Position numbers and translations under genes: made by a program
In this document: piece by piece, positions 1-8,415 of the stretch
Numbering within the stretch: the stretch's first letter is position 1
Layout: each line of letters starts with the position of its first letter
The notes under the pieces: model-generated
Databases searched by the model: none
What the model was told of the DNA's origin: nothing
What the model saw: only the letters and a program-made list of their open reading frames with translations
From: Anaerolineales bacterium
Lineage (GTDB): Bacteria > Chloroflexota > Anaerolineae > Anaerolineales > Villigracilaceae
DNA length: 36,227 bases
Direction of reading: 5' to 3'
Assembly: GCA_020060625.1 (NCBI GenBank)
Contig: JAGUZU010000110.1
Location: forward strand, 1 to 36,227

Positions 1-1429
1 GCTGTCTGTCAATAATGCAGGGAAGGATTCTTTGCACGGTTGTTTTGCGAAGTTTGGCATCAACTTCAAACTTGCCATCCCTGTTGACTCCATATGCGGC
101 TTCGGCAATATCGCTTGGGGATGGCGCGCCAACAAACGGGATGAATTTTTGCTTTGGCTTGCCAGTTCTTTCATCTTGAATCGTGATTGACCTGTAGTAA
201 TGACGCCACGCGCAGGAATTGTGCCAATCGTCAATTCTTTGCAGGAAATCAGAGCCTTTCAATTCGCGGTAATAGGTGATGGACAAACGCCCTGGGGAAG
301 CAGAGTCGAGTCCCATCACAACAATATCCGTCGTGTCTCCAATCTCTTTGCCGTAACCCGCAATTTTCTTTTTGAGTTTTATGGCTACGTCTTGCGCGGT
401 TGACGCCTTTGGTGCTTGGTCGCTTACAAGGTCATTTGCGCCAAGAATTGAAAAGGCGTCGTCCATAGGGCTTGGAATCTCCGCTCCTGAAGTTGCCCAC
501 GCAACAATCGCTAAATCATCCTTCCTGTAACCCTGAAGACTGATAAGCCATAACAGAGCATAATGGGCTTTCTGAGAAACTTCCAAGCCAACATTTACTG
601 CTTGGTCATCTGTTAAAAAACGCCCTCGGTATGTAAAACCGCTTGTGTCATTTGACGAGATAAGTTTCGCGCCGTCACCTTCTCTGCGGATATATTTCGG
701 ATGGTTGCTTGTCAAAATGGCATCTTCACCCGAAACAAAACATATGGGTTCTTTTTCTTTGGAGGAAAGATAGTAGTTTATCCAACTATCCCACAAAGAT
801 TTGTCCTTCCATGTTTTAGATTCTTCGACATCAGGAGATTCAACTATCCAACGAATGAAAGCGTCTTCCTGAGAATTGAGAATCGAGAAAACATCTTTTG
901 CATTTTTCTCCCTTGCCACCTCACTCTTTTCCGAAAACTTGCCTTTTCTAACAAAGAGTATTTTTTGCTCAACCAAGTCTTTGACGACAGTTTTTTTGCC
1001 GACATATTTCAGTATTGCCGCCGTTTTAGGATGTCCAAATTTTGATTGATTCCACTCTGTAAGCATTTGCACATAGTTGCGGTGTGGTTCATCTGGGTCT
1101 TTTGCAAATCCAGAAGTTACCGTGCCGCCATATTTTACAAAGTCTCCTGCTACATATTGTAGTTTGTCACAAAGTGGGTGATTAACTGGCTTACTGCCAA
1201 CCTTGCCCGAAGAACTCTCCGTACAGGGAATGATTGTTGCCATACTGCTTTTTTCAGTAATGAGGCTGGCTCTTCGGAAATCTCCGTTTTTGTTAATGAC
1301 TATTTCTATATGCGCCTGAGCCGTGATGTGACAAATTGGAAGTAAAGGTCTTGAGCCTTCCTTCCCCGAATAACCAATGCTCGACTGGCAATTGTTGTAG
1401 GTCTCATGTAGTTTTTGAATCCAACTCAT
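1..1429 (-). CDS. cas8c: Cas8c (Csd1), large Cascade subunit of type I-C CRISPR-Cas, 3' part cut off
   Basis: Large subunit of the type I-C crRNA-guided surveillance complex, which in this family recognises the PAM and helps recruit Cas3. I translated the minus strand directly; about 476 codons are open to the window edge. Family-typical stretches are visible: LLPICHITAQAHIE near the N-terminus, then NGDFRRASLI, TIIPCTESSSGK, HPLCDKLQYVAGD and, mid-protein, GAKLISSNDTSGFTYRGR. The ATG lies one base after the cas5c stop (TAGGATG), so translation is probably coupled. The C-terminal third is outside the window; in type I-C systems it also encodes the internally started small subunit Cas11c, so that cannot be checked here. 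Family recognition is firm. Confidence 0.93.
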   Translation of the reverse strand, partial: MSWIQKLHETYNNCQSSIGYSGKEGSRPLLPICHITAQAHIEIVINKNGDFRRASLITEKSSMATIIPCTESSSGKVGSKPVNHPLCDKLQYVAGDFVKYGGTVTSGFAKDPDEPHRNYVQMLTEWNQSKFGHPKTAAILKYVGKKTVVKDLVEQKILFVRKGKFSEKSEVAREKNAKDVFSILNSQEDAFIRWIVESPDVEESKTWKDKSLWDSWINYYLSSKEKEPICFVSGEDAILTSNHPKYIRREGDGAKLISSNDTSGFTYRGRFLTDDQAVNVGLEVSQKAHYALLWLISLQGYRKDDLAIVAWATSGAEIPSPMDDAFSILGANDLVSDQAPKASTAQDVAIKLKKKIAGYGKEIGDTTDIVVMGLDSASPGRLSITYYRELKGSDFLQRIDDWHNSCAWRHYYRSITIQDERTGKPKQKFIPFVGAPSPSDIAEAAYGVNRDGKFEVDAKLRKTTVQRILPCIIDRQ

Positions 1430-1430
1430 C

Positions 1431-2144
1431 CTACACGCTCCCTTCCGAATAGCCTTCAAGCAAGCCTGCCTCTTCCGTGCCGCTTGTCTGCAATTGGGTG
1501 GCTGGCATTTGCCTGACAAGTTTTCTCTTAGTGCATTTTTCGGGCAGGACAAATTCAATTACGCCCTTGACCATGTTCGGCTGCCAAAAACGGGCATGAA
1601 ATTCGTTCTTTCCGAATTCGTCGGGATAATCAAAGCCGTGAAACATCAAGCCAAAGGGAATTTCTTCGTACTTGTCGTAAAACCCTTCGCCAGAGTTGAA
1701 CTTGCAAGGCTCGACATATCCCTGACATTCCCGCGTGCCAAGAAATACATCCCGCCTTCCGCCGCGTTCGATCATGCGCTTGGCGACAAAATAATGCTTG
1801 TTTTCGTTCCTGTCTTTTTCCAAGTCTTTGCGATGGGTATTCCATTCAAAATGCGCTTGAACTTGGTATTCCACATCGGAAAGATAGGTGTAAATTGACA
1901 GGTCGTTTCCGCCACTGTATTTGATGGGCTTCGCGCTTCGGGTTTGGGTTTTGATTTGCTTCATCACACGAACCTTGTCAATCACCCAGATAATGGTCGG
2001 CTTCCAGTACACCGAACTCAGAATCCCTTTGAGGGCTTCGTAAGTTGGAATCTGGTATGAGAACTTCTCTCCGCCAATTTTGGTCAGCGGATCGGTGAAC
2101 AAGGCGTATTTGCCTGTGACCTTGAACTCTACGATGTTTTCCAT
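1431..2144 (-). CDS. cas5c: Cas5c (Cas5d), crRNA-processing endoribonuclease of type I-C
   Basis: In type I-C systems, which lack Cas6, this RAMP protein cuts the pre-crRNA and then caps the 5' handle in Cascade. Two ATGs are in tandem. I chose the second because AAAGGAGG sits only one base from the first and four from the second. With that start, Tyr46, Lys116 and His117 (NENKHYF) fall at the same numbers as the reported catalytic triad of Bacillus halodurans Cas5d. The conserved GGEKFSYQIPTYEALKGI opening and GTRECQGYVEP stretch are present. Length, 237 residues, is normal. It lies 10 bases after cas3 and directly before cas8c in one operon. The last 20 residues are Ser/Glu/Gly-rich and look like an unstructured tail. 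Confidence 0.95.
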   Translation of the reverse strand: MENIVEFKVTGKYALFTDPLTKIGGEKFSYQIPTYEALKGILSSVYWKPTIIWVIDKVRVMKQIKTQTRSAKPIKYSGGNDLSIYTYLSDVEYQVQAHFEWNTHRKDLEKDRNENKHYFVAKRMIERGGRRDVFLGTRECQGYVEPCKFNSGEGFYDKYEEIPFGLMFHGFDYPDEFGKNEFHARFWQPNMVKGVIEFVLPEKCTKRKLVRQMPATQLQTSGTEEAGLLEGYSEGSV

Positions 2145-2154
2145 CATGCCTCCT

Positions 2155-5100
2155 TTACACGATTAGGTCTTCCATGCCGTTGACTGGATTATCGCTCCAG
2201 CCAAATTTTTCGCTGTAATACTGTTTATCAAGATAGAAAATCCCTGCTCCTTTCTGCACTTCTCGAATGGCGTTGTTATCAGCCAGTTTTCTAAACTCGT
2301 GCGGGAATAAATTGACGGAAAATCTCTGCGCTTTTTTGATTAATCCGTATTGCTTTTCCAATTCATACGCGCCGCAAAGTTCGGTAATGATTTTGTTGCC
2401 ATCTTCTCCGTATGGAACAATAACGCCCTGCGTCAAAGAGTCGATCACACGGAACGCTTTCGCGGCAGATTGAAACGACTGTCTGAATGTAATTGCAGTA
2501 ACATCTTTTGTAACTCTCTGGTGCGCCTCCATTGAGCCTTCATTCGTCGAAAGCAAAGTGAATAAATCATCCGTCCTGCCTACAGGGGAATCTGCATTTA
2601 CAGGATAGTTCATCTCAGCTTGTCTTTCATAGAAATAGCGCTTGTAATATGACTTCATTCCTTCCAATCCAATTCTGTCATTTTCAAAAGAAACGGGGTT
2701 GTCGTTGAAGTCGTCCAAAATAGCCTGCGCTTTCTCTCTTCCAATTTTTATGTCTTTCAACTTATCGAGATTTTCTTCAGTTGGATTCACAACCCAAACA
2801 TTACCACCACCTTTTCTAACACCGTTTCGGTTGCAGCGCCCAGCGGCTTGGGCAATTGAATCCATGCCTGCAAGAAAGCGAATGACCGCGCCGAAATCAA
2901 TATCCACACCCGCTTCGATCAACTGTGTGCTGACGCAAATCACAGGCTCTTTGTTTTCAAGTTTCTTCTTGATTTCAGTCAAAATATCAAGGCGGTGAGC
3001 GGGGCACATATTTGTGCTAAGGTGGTATGGCGTTATATCACTCTCCTGAACGATGGCTTGATACAGCGAATAGGCAGATTTCTTTGTGTTGACCACAATC
3101 AAAACGCTGTCCTTTACTCGTAATTCCGAAAGCGCCAACTCCGCTATTTCTTTATCGTTCCACCCGCCAATTTTTCTGCGGTCATAAACTTCAACACGCT
3201 TAAGTTGCTGGAAGAGATCCTTTTCGTAAGGGATGATTTTTTGCTCTGGCTTAATATTCAAAGCGCGTTGTATTGGCTCAACCTTATCAAGCAACGGTTG
3301 TGTAGCCGTGCAGAGAACAACTGTTGCTCCGCAAGATTGAACGAGAAAGCGAATTGCAAGATTGAACATGTGAACCACGCGAATCGGGATTGTCTGTATT
3401 TCATCGAAGATGACGATGGAATTCGCCAATTGATGCATTCTCCGTGCGCCACGTGTACCCGAGCCAAACAATGTTTCCAAAAATTGAACTTGGGTCGTAA
3501 ACACAATGGGCGCGTCCCAATTTTCTGCCAGAAGATTTTGACGGCGGGTTTCCTCATCAGGTGTGAGATTGGAATGGTGTTCCAAAACTACTTTATTCAA
3601 GTAATTTCCGTTTCGATCCTTATCTTCCAATACCTTTCGCGCTTCCTCTGCGTTTTGGTCAATAATGGATGTGTATGGGATGACGTAAAAGACCCTATCC
3701 ATTGAATGCTCGTTGGCATGATTCAACGCAAATCGCAGACTTGCAAAAGTTTTACCGCCGCCAGTTGGAACAGTTAATTGATAAATCCCTTTGGGCTTTG
3801 ACGAAAACTCCAGACACGATTGAGAAACCCGACTCCGTATATTATCCACTTCGTTTCTATTGGGCTTTCTTTCAAAGTCATCTATTTTGGCGTTCAGCCG
3901 CTTGATGAGGTTTTCCCATGCTGGGTAAACATTGTTATTCCTCAGTCGTGCGTTGCCAGGAAATTCAAAATCAGCCGTGTTGAGTCGGTCAGCATCCAAC
4001 AAGCAACTAAACAGATAACGAATCAAAAGACCATACTTAAACCAAAGGGTTTGTTGTGATTCGTTTTCCTCTTTAATGGACTTTAACTTTTCCATCACTT
4101 CGTGGATTAGTAAATCGTCCGCAAGCAATTCTTCTATTGCCGTTCTTTCCTGTTCAGAAAGGTTGGAAAATGCTTCATTGACGTGAGAATTTGCCTCTGT
4201 CTTTTCCATGCGCCTTGTGAAATTATCATCGCCACTTGGCGAAAGGCAATCAATCAGACCCGAATGATGGGACGCAATGGCAAGAGATAAAACCTGTGCC
4301 ACTATTCGCCCTTCACTGCCTTTGTTCCATAAGTGGTTATAGATAACTTGCGCTCCTGCCGTACTGTGGTCAACCTTCCCCTTCATAGCAATATGGTCAA
4401 CGTAATCATCTGAATCTGGATCAAACAATCCTTCACCAGAAAGAAGATAGTTTTGGAATTCTTTGCTTGCCTTTCCTAGATCGTGCAACAAACCAAGAAT
4501 CTCACCGCTTTTTGATAGTCCAATTTTGCTGGCAAAACCCTTTGCAAGTTCAGATGCTTCTGTAAGATGTGTCCATAAATATTGCGGCTCTTTGTGGTCT
4601 TTATCTTTCTCACGGAAATGTGCAAATAGTTTCTTTTTCATCTCCACCACCTGATACAACTCTGCCAGCGACTGCGCTTCTCTAGTGAGCGCGTTCCGCA
4701 AATCTTTTGGCTCCAGCGCTTCACAATCCGCGCCCCAGGAGCGAATCCATGGGGTGAGATCGAGCGTGTCCGCGACATGGACTTCCCACAACAAGGAACC
4801 CGGCTTTTCTGTATCTTCCCGTGTCTGCTGGGAGGGATGCCAGCGGGTTTCGAGCACGCGGGCTTTCACCCTCTCGCTGAAACGCAAAACGACTCGGACC
4901 GTCTCTTCGCCTGTGATAATGTTCCAGGCATTACGCAGAATTTCCAGCCCGGGGAAATCCGCCGGGATGGAGTAATCATCCTTGACGATGCGGGCGGAAA
5001 CAACCCGCTCCAATTTATAGGCTCGCATCGCATTTACGATGGAACTATGCCCGATCAGGTACGTGGCGAAACCGATGGGGGAAGGCTCCAATAAATAGGT

Positions 5101-5631
5101 CGAAAATACGGTCTGGAATGGTTTTGAAAAGTTGAGTGGATGATACGTAATCTCCACTTTTTTGCGATAGATGTATCCCCGCACGATTTCCCGAAAAATG
5201 GGCTGGTAGGTTTCCTGTACAGGGCGCTGCGCCAATTCCCGCGCTGCTTGCTCGATCTCGTCGCCCACACCCGCATCCGCTTTGAGGACGCTTGCCAATT
5301 TCAACAAGGCGGTTTCGGCGGGTTCATTGCGTTTATCCTGCTGTTTGACGAGAAGCCGCGCGCCCAGGTACAAGGTCACCGCTTCTTCGGGAGAAAGGTC
5401 GAAAGAACGCAGGCGGGATTCGTGTAGAACAAGCGGGAACCAATAGATCCCATCCTTGAACGCCTTGCCTTGCTCCTCCAACTCGCGCAGATAGTTGTTG
5501 GCTGTGCGGCGTTCGAGGTTGACCTCTGCGGCGATTTCTGCTTCGGTGAGTCCGCGCGGATTACGAGACAGGATCAGGTAGATCCGGTCCAACCTGTCTT
5601 TTTTGGTCGCATCGTCAATTCTTGCCATCAC
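2155..5631 (-). CDS. cas3: HTH-WYL regulator fused to Cas3 HD nuclease-helicase (type I-C)
   Basis: Residues 10-60 form a winged-helix HTH (TEAEIAAEVNLERRTANNYL). Residues 150-215 resemble a WYL domain (the WYL triad reads TYL in GFATYLIGHSS), and 235-325 the C-terminal WCX extension. From Met331 a complete Cas3 follows: HD nuclease residues His355, His383-Asp384, His422 and His455-His456; Walker A VPTGGGKT at 621-628; DEIQ box at 743-746; CTATQP at 774-779; QAAGRCNRNG at 928-937. Cas3 unwinds and degrades the target strand after Cascade binding. At 1158 residues it is about 330 longer than a usual I-C Cas3, and the excess is the regulator. The frame is open throughout. AGGAG precedes the ATG-ATG start. 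A separate Cas3 could start at Met331. Both halves are recognised with confidence; that the fusion is the working form is inferred. Confidence 0.93.
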   Translation of the reverse strand: MMARIDDATKKDRLDRIYLILSRNPRGLTEAEIAAEVNLERRTANNYLRELEEQGKAFKDGIYWFPLVLHESRLRSFDLSPEEAVTLYLGARLLVKQQDKRNEPAETALLKLASVLKADAGVGDEIEQAARELAQRPVQETYQPIFREIVRGYIYRKKVEITYHPLNFSKPFQTVFSTYLLEPSPIGFATYLIGHSSIVNAMRAYKLERVVSARIVKDDYSIPADFPGLEILRNAWNIITGEETVRVVLRFSERVKARVLETRWHPSQQTREDTEKPGSLLWEVHVADTLDLTPWIRSWGADCEALEPKDLRNALTREAQSLAELYQVVEMKKKLFAHFREKDKDHKEPQYLWTHLTEASELAKGFASKIGLSKSGEILGLLHDLGKASKEFQNYLLSGEGLFDPDSDDYVDHIAMKGKVDHSTAGAQVIYNHLWNKGSEGRIVAQVLSLAIASHHSGLIDCLSPSGDDNFTRRMEKTEANSHVNEAFSNLSEQERTAIEELLADDLLIHEVMEKLKSIKEENESQQTLWFKYGLLIRYLFSCLLDADRLNTADFEFPGNARLRNNNVYPAWENLIKRLNAKIDDFERKPNRNEVDNIRSRVSQSCLEFSSKPKGIYQLTVPTGGGKTFASLRFALNHANEHSMDRVFYVIPYTSIIDQNAEEARKVLEDKDRNGNYLNKVVLEHHSNLTPDEETRRQNLLAENWDAPIVFTTQVQFLETLFGSGTRGARRMHQLANSIVIFDEIQTIPIRVVHMFNLAIRFLVQSCGATVVLCTATQPLLDKVEPIQRALNIKPEQKIIPYEKDLFQQLKRVEVYDRRKIGGWNDKEIAELALSELRVKDSVLIVVNTKKSAYSLYQAIVQESDITPYHLSTNMCPAHRLDILTEIKKKLENKEPVICVSTQLIEAGVDIDFGAVIRFLAGMDSIAQAAGRCNRNGVRKGGGNVWVVNPTEENLDKLKDIKIGREKAQAILDDFNDNPVSFENDRIGLEGMKSYYKRYFYERQAEMNYPVNADSPVGRTDDLFTLLSTNEGSMEAHQRVTKDVTAITFRQSFQSAAKAFRVIDSLTQGVIVPYGEDGNKIITELCGAYELEKQYGLIKKAQRFSVNLFPHEFRKLADNNAIREVQKGAGIFYLDKQYYSEKFGWSDNPVNGMEDLIV
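4639..4652 (-). promoter_or_regulatory. Possible internal ribosome binding site and start for stand-alone Cas3
   Basis: The codon for Met331 lies exactly at the junction between the WYL/WCX part and the HD domain. It is preceded by AGGTGG with a five-base spacer. The residues before it (LAELYQVVE) look like the normal end of a WYL regulator, and MKKKLFAHF like a normal Cas3 start. Internal initiation here would give a Cas3 of about 828 residues. The site is weaker than a consensus Shine-Dalgarno and could be chance. Confidence 0.4.
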
Positions 5632-5687
5632 TACTCCTTACCCTAAGTGTATTGACCAGTTGGAAAATTACGAAGACCCAATTTCCG

Positions 5688-5888
5688 CTATTTTGAGAAC
5701 CAGGACCGTCCTTCGCGGTCTGCTTTATTGTCCTTTTTCAACTTCCTGAGGTAATTGTTCACTGTCCGTCTGTGCCAACCCAGTTCCTGTGAGATTTCAG
5801 ACTCCCGAGCGCCAAAGCGCAGCCTTTTGAGCAGGCGGTGTAGTTTGCTTTCCTTTTCTTCCCGTTCGCCTTTCTGTAACTTTGCCAT
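5688..5888 (-). CDS. Small stand-alone HTH protein, paralogue of the HTH fused to Cas3
   Basis: A 66-residue basic protein starting at the ATG preceded by CAGGAGATAAAA. A longer in-frame opening exists upstream but has no ribosome site and reads through intergenic repeat DNA. It consists almost only of a winged-helix HTH (SEISQELGWHRRTVNNYL, then LKKDNKADREGRSWF). It aligns along its whole length with residues 10-60 of the fused Cas3 upstream domain, sharing the RRT-NNYLR-L core. It ends where a WYL domain would begin. The gene is 56 bases before cas3 and is probably the first gene of the operon. It could regulate the operon, compete with the Cas3-linked HTH, or be a remnant of a duplicated regulator. 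DNA binding is a family inference. Confidence 0.7.
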   Translation of the reverse strand: MAKLQKGEREEKESKLHRLLKRLRFGARESEISQELGWHRRTVNNYLRKLKKDNKADREGRSWFSK

Positions 5889-5896
5889 TTTTATCT

Positions 5897-5919
5897 CCTG
5901 AAAGATTGTTACTTTCAGG
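5897..5919 (-). promoter_or_regulatory. Inverted repeat overlapping the ribosome site of the HTH gene
   Basis: CCTGAAAG and CTTTCAGG are separated by seven bases, eight bases before the ATG of the small HTH gene. The gene-proximal arm contains the start of the AGGAG ribosome site. It could be an operator for the HTH or HTH-WYL protein, or an RNA hairpin that hides the ribosome site. Perfect arms make chance less likely; function is inferred. Confidence 0.5.
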
Positions 5920-6008
5920 ATAAAGATGGCTTGGAAATTATTCTTCCAGATTTTACTCCTATTTTCTTTCGTAATACGCTTCACCTTAATTGGGTAGCCC
6001 TTGGCTGC

Positions 6009-6095
6009 GTCATGCCGAGCAGAGCGACACATGCGCCGCAGTGCGTGAGCATCTCTCAACTGGAATCCAAAACCCCGCGCCGCACTCAGGGTGAC
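6009..6095. repeat. Dispersed palindromic element, GTCATNNCGAG type
   Basis: Imperfect terminal inverted repeats GTCATGCCGAG and CTCAGGGTGAC (8 of 11 positions) bound an 87-base non-coding stretch between the HTH gene and recQ. The inner sequence includes GCATCTCTC, typical of short intergenic repeats of many environmental bacteria. Related elements occur in this window before the ABC lipoprotein gene and between the two permease genes. No gene is visible in it. Confidence 0.5.
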
Positions 6096-6131
6096 ATGTT
6101 GTAAAGTAACCTGAATAATTTGGCGCTTTTA

Positions 6132-8324
6132 TCAGTGGTGTGGCTGCTCCTGCCGCGCGATCAAATACATCATCCGCAGGATTTTCAAGTCATCATAGTT
6201 CAACATTCCGTTCAATTTGTCGAACACGGGCTTGAGGTAGGTCGGGCTGAGTTCATCGAACGCGGCGAAAGCGGCGCCTTGCTGTTCGGGCGTGGCGGAG
6301 GTGAGAGATTGCAGACCTTTGCCGTTGCTCAGTTTGTTCCCCGCCAAAATATATTTCGTCAAATGGTCGAGGATGGTACTCGCAACAATTCCATGCCGCT
6401 CCATCAGTTCTTGAATGGTTGCGCCCTCGTTGAAGGCTTCGGCAATGATGCGCGTGCGCGGGGAGAGTTCTGACTCCCCTCTCCCTTTGGGAGAGGGGCT
6501 GGGGGTGAGGGCGCGTTCCTCCAACCCGTGCTTCTCGCAATAATTCCTGATGACTTCCAAAAACGCATCGCCATATTGCCGTAACTTTGCCTGTCCCACG
6601 CCCGAAATCTTCAACAGACTTTCACTCGATTGCGGATAATACGCTGCCATCTCCACCAAAGTCCTATCCGAGAAGACGACATACGGCGGCACACCCGCTT
6701 CATCCGCCATATCTTTGCGTTTCTGACGCAGGATGGCAAACAACGCGCTGTTGTATTCGACTTCCTCCTTCTTTTTCCCTTTGACTCGGACACGCTCCGC
6801 CTCCTGGACTACGCCGAAAACTGGTTCGCGTTTCCGAAGCGACTCCAACGCCCTCGCCGTGAGACTCAGCGTGTGATACTCGCCCTCCTGCTTGAGGTAG
6901 CCCATGCTCAAAAGTTGACGGGCGATGTGCATCCATTGTTTCTTCGTCAGTTCTGTGCCGATGTTGTATGTGGAAAGTTTGTCATGTCCCCAGCGCAGGA
7001 CTTTCTCGTTCTTCGAGCCGAGCAGGATGTCGGCGATGTGACCAGCGCCGAATTTCTCGTCCGCGCGTTTGACGCAGGAGAGGAATTTCTGGGCGTAGAT
7101 CGTGATGTCCGTGAGCGGAGTCGGGGCGGAGGTGCAGTTGTCGCAGTTGGAGCAGGTATCGGCTTCGTATGATTCGCCGAAGTAGTTCAGGAGCGGCTTG
7201 CGGCGGCAGGTCCGTTCGTCCTCGGCATAACGGACGATTGCATCCAAATGTTGAATGGCAACACGTTTTCCGTTGCCATCTTTCTGGTCAATGAAATAGT
7301 TGATCTTGGCAACGTCCGAATAACTGTAGAGCAGTGTGCAATGCGCAGGCAGACCGTCGCGTCCGGCGCGCCCGATCTCCTGGTAATAACTCTCGATGCT
7401 CTTGGGCAGGTCGAAGTGAATGACGAAGCGCACGTTGGGCTTGTTGATGCCCATGCCAAAGGCGATGGTGGCAACGATAATTTGCGTGTCGTCGCGGATG
7501 AAGGCTTCCTGGTTCCGCTTGCGCTCGGCGTCTTCGAGACCCGCGTGATACGGGAGGGCGGAATAGCCGCGCATCTTGAGATACGCGGCGAGTTCATCCA
7601 CTTGCCGGCGCGAGAAACAATAGATGATGCCCGACTGGTCCTTGTAGCGTTCGAGCAGTTCAACGGTTTGGGTGTAGGCATCGCGTTTGGGTAGGACTTC
7701 AATGTACAAATTCTCACGGTTGAAACTGGCGACGAATTCATTTGTGGTGGCGAACTTGAGCGTTGCCCGAATGTCCTGCCGCACGCGGGAGGTGGCGGTG
7801 GCGGTTAGCGCGAGACAAACGGCGTTGGGAAATCGCTTGCGGACTTCAACCAATTGGCGATATTCAGGGCGGAAGTCGTGTCCCCATTCGGAGATGCAGT
7901 GGGCTTCATCTATGGTGATGCAATCGACCTGGACAGAATCGAGAAGCGAAAGGATGCGCCCCGTGAGGAGTGTTTCGGGCGCAACGTAAAGCAGTTTCAC
8001 TTCGCCGTTGCGGACGTATTCCATGTTCTCTTGGTATGCCTGCGGCGAAAGTGTGCTGTTGAGAAACAGCGACGGCACACCGAAGGCGCGCAATTGTTCC
8101 ACCTGGTCTTTCATCAACGAGATAAGCGGAGAGATGACGACGGTGAGTCCTTCAAACAACAATGATGGAATTTGATAACACAGCGACTTACCTCCGCCTG
8201 TTGGCATGACTGCCAGCGTGTCGCGCCGCGCCAATACGTTTTCGATCACCTCGCGCTGGAGGGGGCGAAACGTGTCGTAGCCAAAAGTTTGTTGGAGGAT
8301 GGAGGAGGAGGTGGTGGTGGACAT
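6132..8324 (-). CDS. recQ: ATP-dependent DNA helicase RecQ
   Basis: A 3'-5' DNA helicase of recombination and fork repair, cytoplasmic. In order: helicase core with Walker A MPTGGGKS (40-47) and DEAH box (139-142), followed by the aromatic-rich loop SEWGHDFRPEY; second RecA domain ending in the motif VI stretch QEIGRAGRDG; zinc site Cys373, Cys391, Cys394, Cys397; winged-helix RQC; HRDC at about 520-595; and a C-terminal HTH (EGATIQELMERHGIVASTIL) known from Gram-positive and Chloroflexota RecQ proteins. Length, 730 residues, fits. Between HRDC and the last HTH a 43-bp palindromic repeat is inserted in frame and encodes LTPSPSPKGRGE. Transcribed alone toward the cas operon; no functional link to it is evident. 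Confidence 0.96.
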   Translation of the reverse strand: MSTTTSSSILQQTFGYDTFRPLQREVIENVLARRDTLAVMPTGGGKSLCYQIPSLLFEGLTVVISPLISLMKDQVEQLRAFGVPSLFLNSTLSPQAYQENMEYVRNGEVKLLYVAPETLLTGRILSLLDSVQVDCITIDEAHCISEWGHDFRPEYRQLVEVRKRFPNAVCLALTATATSRVRQDIRATLKFATTNEFVASFNRENLYIEVLPKRDAYTQTVELLERYKDQSGIIYCFSRRQVDELAAYLKMRGYSALPYHAGLEDAERKRNQEAFIRDDTQIIVATIAFGMGINKPNVRFVIHFDLPKSIESYYQEIGRAGRDGLPAHCTLLYSYSDVAKINYFIDQKDGNGKRVAIQHLDAIVRYAEDERTCRRKPLLNYFGESYEADTCSNCDNCTSAPTPLTDITIYAQKFLSCVKRADEKFGAGHIADILLGSKNEKVLRWGHDKLSTYNIGTELTKKQWMHIARQLLSMGYLKQEGEYHTLSLTARALESLRKREPVFGVVQEAERVRVKGKKKEEVEYNSALFAILRQKRKDMADEAGVPPYVVFSDRTLVEMAAYYPQSSESLLKISGVGQAKLRQYGDAFLEVIRNYCEKHGLEERALTPSPSPKGRGESELSPRTRIIAEAFNEGATIQELMERHGIVASTILDHLTKYILAGNKLSNGKGLQSLTSATPEQQGAAFAAFDELSPTYLKPVFDKLNGMLNYDDLKILRMMYLIARQEQPHH
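6472..6514. repeat. Dispersed palindrome, CCCTCACCC family, inside recQ
   Basis: Core hairpin CCCCTCTCCC-TTT-GGGAGAGGGG with flanking GGGGGTGAGGG. It lies in frame in recQ and encodes a Pro/Ser/Gly-rich linker between HRDC and the C-terminal HTH. Three relatives occur in the window, before the MerA-like gene, in the ABC lipoprotein and at the end of the halogenase-like gene. Confidence 0.8.
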
Positions 8325-8359
8325 GGTATTTCCCGATGTAATGCGGACTGATTGCCAGC

Positions 8360-8365
8360 ATTATA
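8360..8365 (-). promoter_or_regulatory. Probable -10 box of recQ
   Basis: A perfect TATAAT on the minus strand, preceded by GATG, about 35 bases before the recQ ATG. No convincing -35 hexamer is present at 16-18 bases, so this is a -10 match only. Confidence 0.45.
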
Positions 8366-8381
8366 CATCTCTTGTAAAACA

Positions 8382-8415
8382 AACCCGCCCCGCCAGTCTT
8401 CTGGCGGGGCGGGTT
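8382..8415. repeat. Strong GC-rich hairpin upstream of recQ
   Basis: AACCCGCCCCGCCAG and its exact complement flank the four-base loop TCTT, giving a 15-bp perfect stem. No T-tract follows on either strand, so it is not a standard intrinsic terminator. It is followed by a second small hairpin (GGCGG-TTAG-CCGCC). It probably belongs to the dispersed palindromes of this genome. Confidence 0.6.

Noticed and set aside
1-5640. CRISPR array near the cas genes
   Set aside because: No regularly spaced repeats occur anywhere in the window; in type I-C loci the array is usually beyond cas2, here outside position 1.
5634-5643. GGGTAAG at the cas3 start as another ECF motif
   Set aside because: It is only about 10 bases before the ATG and contains the AGGAG ribosome site; no second box can fit.
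8382-8415. Hairpin upstream of recQ as an intrinsic terminator
   Set aside because: No T-run follows on either strand and no gene ends nearby.
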